From NCBI RefSeq assembly GCF_021130785.1, contig NC_060207.1, forward strand, positions 189,432,001 to 189,496,000: a DNA stretch of 64,000 nt. Direction: 5' to 3'. The DNA is from Homalodisca vitripennis (Eukaryota; Arthropoda; Insecta; Hemiptera; Cicadellidae). Positions within the stretch are counted from its first letter, which is position 1. The number at the start of each line of letters is the position of its first letter. Position numbers and translations under genes: made by a program. This document shows positions 62,770 through 64,000 of the stretch, piece by piece. A model generated the notes under the pieces. The model did not search any database. It saw only the letters and a program-made list of their open reading frames with translations, and had not been told where the DNA came from.

Positions 62770-64000
62770 AAAAATGAATCGTAAAATGTATTACTAAATG
62801 CTAATCTCGTAGAAACGGCTGATCCAATTTGGCTAATTTATTTTTGTAAAAATATTTGTTAACATGCGAGGAAGGTTTATATGAACAGAAAGATTGGAAA
62901 AAGTTTCGTAAATATTGTTGAATTCTGTAAACATTGCAGTATTTGTTTCAAATCAAAATTTAATTAGCATTAACAGCAGGTTGACAGCAGTTGAAGTTAG
63001 TTTCGTCAAAGAGGCAAAAAAAAAGTTTGCTTGCATTTAATTTAGAGAACAGTGCTTGAACAGTAGTGATGTAAATAGCAAATAAAACAATTATTCATCT
63101 TATTTTTTCTCCAAATTGAGCCAATAAAGAATTAAAAACTTCAAATGCATTGTAAATAACATTTAAAACATTTTATAGAACTAATCTTATTGAAACAATG
63201 CTTGAATATTTTCACTTAAGGTACTCGAAACTGATGGTTATCTTGACATTGTGACATGTCATTTTACACTGGTTTAAGGAAAAAACATAGATATGAGCAC
63301 TAACATTCCTCAAGGATCCATTTCTCCCAGACTACAGTCCAAAAAAGAACAACAAAACGGAAACCATACAAACGATTATTTTTAAATATTGCATATAATT
63401 TTGGTAATGATTTTTCCCTTATACCGGGAAGTAGGAAAGATTTTCCACTGACCGTAACAGGCTTCTCAGTTCTACGAACGTATGTATATCTATTCTTTCG
63501 TCGTTAAAACAAGGCAAACTGAACTATGGCCCTAGAAATACGTATTCTTTAACCAAATGAGGATGCTTTTGCCGAATGAGGTAACCTAGAGCTACTTATA
63601 TGTATTGTTGAATCTGGGCAATAAGTAAATTCGTATGCTTGCAACCGTAAGTAAATTTAAACGGTCCGAACTAGAGTTCTCAGTTTTACGTATAGTATAA
63701 TTTATTTTCATCGGAACTCTAAGACAAACCCTATTATGGCACTGAAGATATCTTGACCGGGAGTCGACGCTTTTTGAATATGTTTCTGAGAGTTATTTGA
63801 GAATAATTTGAAAATTTTTCCACACGTATGCCTCATGACTTACATAGAAAAACTAAAGAATTTTCTTAAAAGATCAAAGAATCGATAGGGTTGGAATGGT
63901 GCTGCAACTCCTAGAAGAATGTATTTATTTTCAATTTATCGATGTCCTACAAAGAGACGAAATTCTACACCCGAGTCTTTTATACCCCGAATAACACGGA
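62770..64000 (+). mobile_element. Helitron-like element, copy 3, running off the right edge
   Basis: Follows copy 1 (7.7-9.3 kb) in order: ATGCTAATCTCGTAG-like start, GATGTAAATAGCAAA, GAGCACTAAC, TTATACCGGGAAG, and the CAAGGCAAACTGAACTATGG block. It is cut by the window end before its 3' terminus. Confidence 0.6.

Overview
The window is AT-rich animal DNA, most like an insect and plausibly a hemipteran. It is dominated by decayed transposons, tRNA-derived SINEs, dinucleotide microsatellites and AT-rich spacer. The species call is inference: it rests on the style of the repeats (Tc1/mariner relics with a DUF4817-like N-terminus, Helitron-like non-autonomous elements, LINE fragments, tRNA-derived SINEs). 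I see no intact conserved protein-coding gene. Nearly every long open frame is a transposon relic, a repeat translated by chance, or noise.

Layout. 0-7.7 kb: an unexplained open frame running in from the left edge, two broken transposases on the minus strand, SINE-like tRNA heads, a 119-123 bp tandem array and two dinucleotide runs. 7.7-9.3 kb: a Helitron-like element, with a related copy leaving the right edge (62.8-64 kb) and a reverse copy at 52.5-54.2 kb. 11.6-12.8 kb: a satellite-like array of 162 bp units with two alternating unit types. 13.9-26.5 kb: SINE and other dispersed-repeat fragments, plus a perfect 43 bp inverted repeat at 24.75 kb. 46.4-50.5 kb: nested repeats, including a roughly 1 kb element with long inverted ends inside an older repeat. 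51.2-51.7 kb and 55.5-58.2 kb: LINE reverse-transcriptase remains. 60.6-61.1 kb: a SINE split by a very GC-rich 265 bp element with terminal inverted repeats.

The most interesting part is 26.6-43 kb. A compact promoter-like segment at 26.64-26.79 kb (inverted CCAAT box, TATA-like box, short ATG-free first exon, splice donor) faces right. Downstream on the same strand is a series of microRNA-precursor-like hairpins: a strong one at 31.58 kb, others at 32.74 and 34.22 kb, then nine members of one family at 34.61, 36.35, 37.64, 38.27, 38.51, 39.06, 39.80, 40.45 and 40.98 kb, and another at 42.80 kb. The family members are 81-86 nt stem-loops separated by unrelated AT-rich spacers. Their stems carry paired changes in both arms, and their G-U pairs lie on the plus strand, which implies rightward transcription. 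I propose an expanding, lineage-restricted microRNA cluster (or hairpin-RNA locus) made from one long non-coding transcript. The hairpins are seen in the sequence; their processing, and the link to the promoter, are inference.
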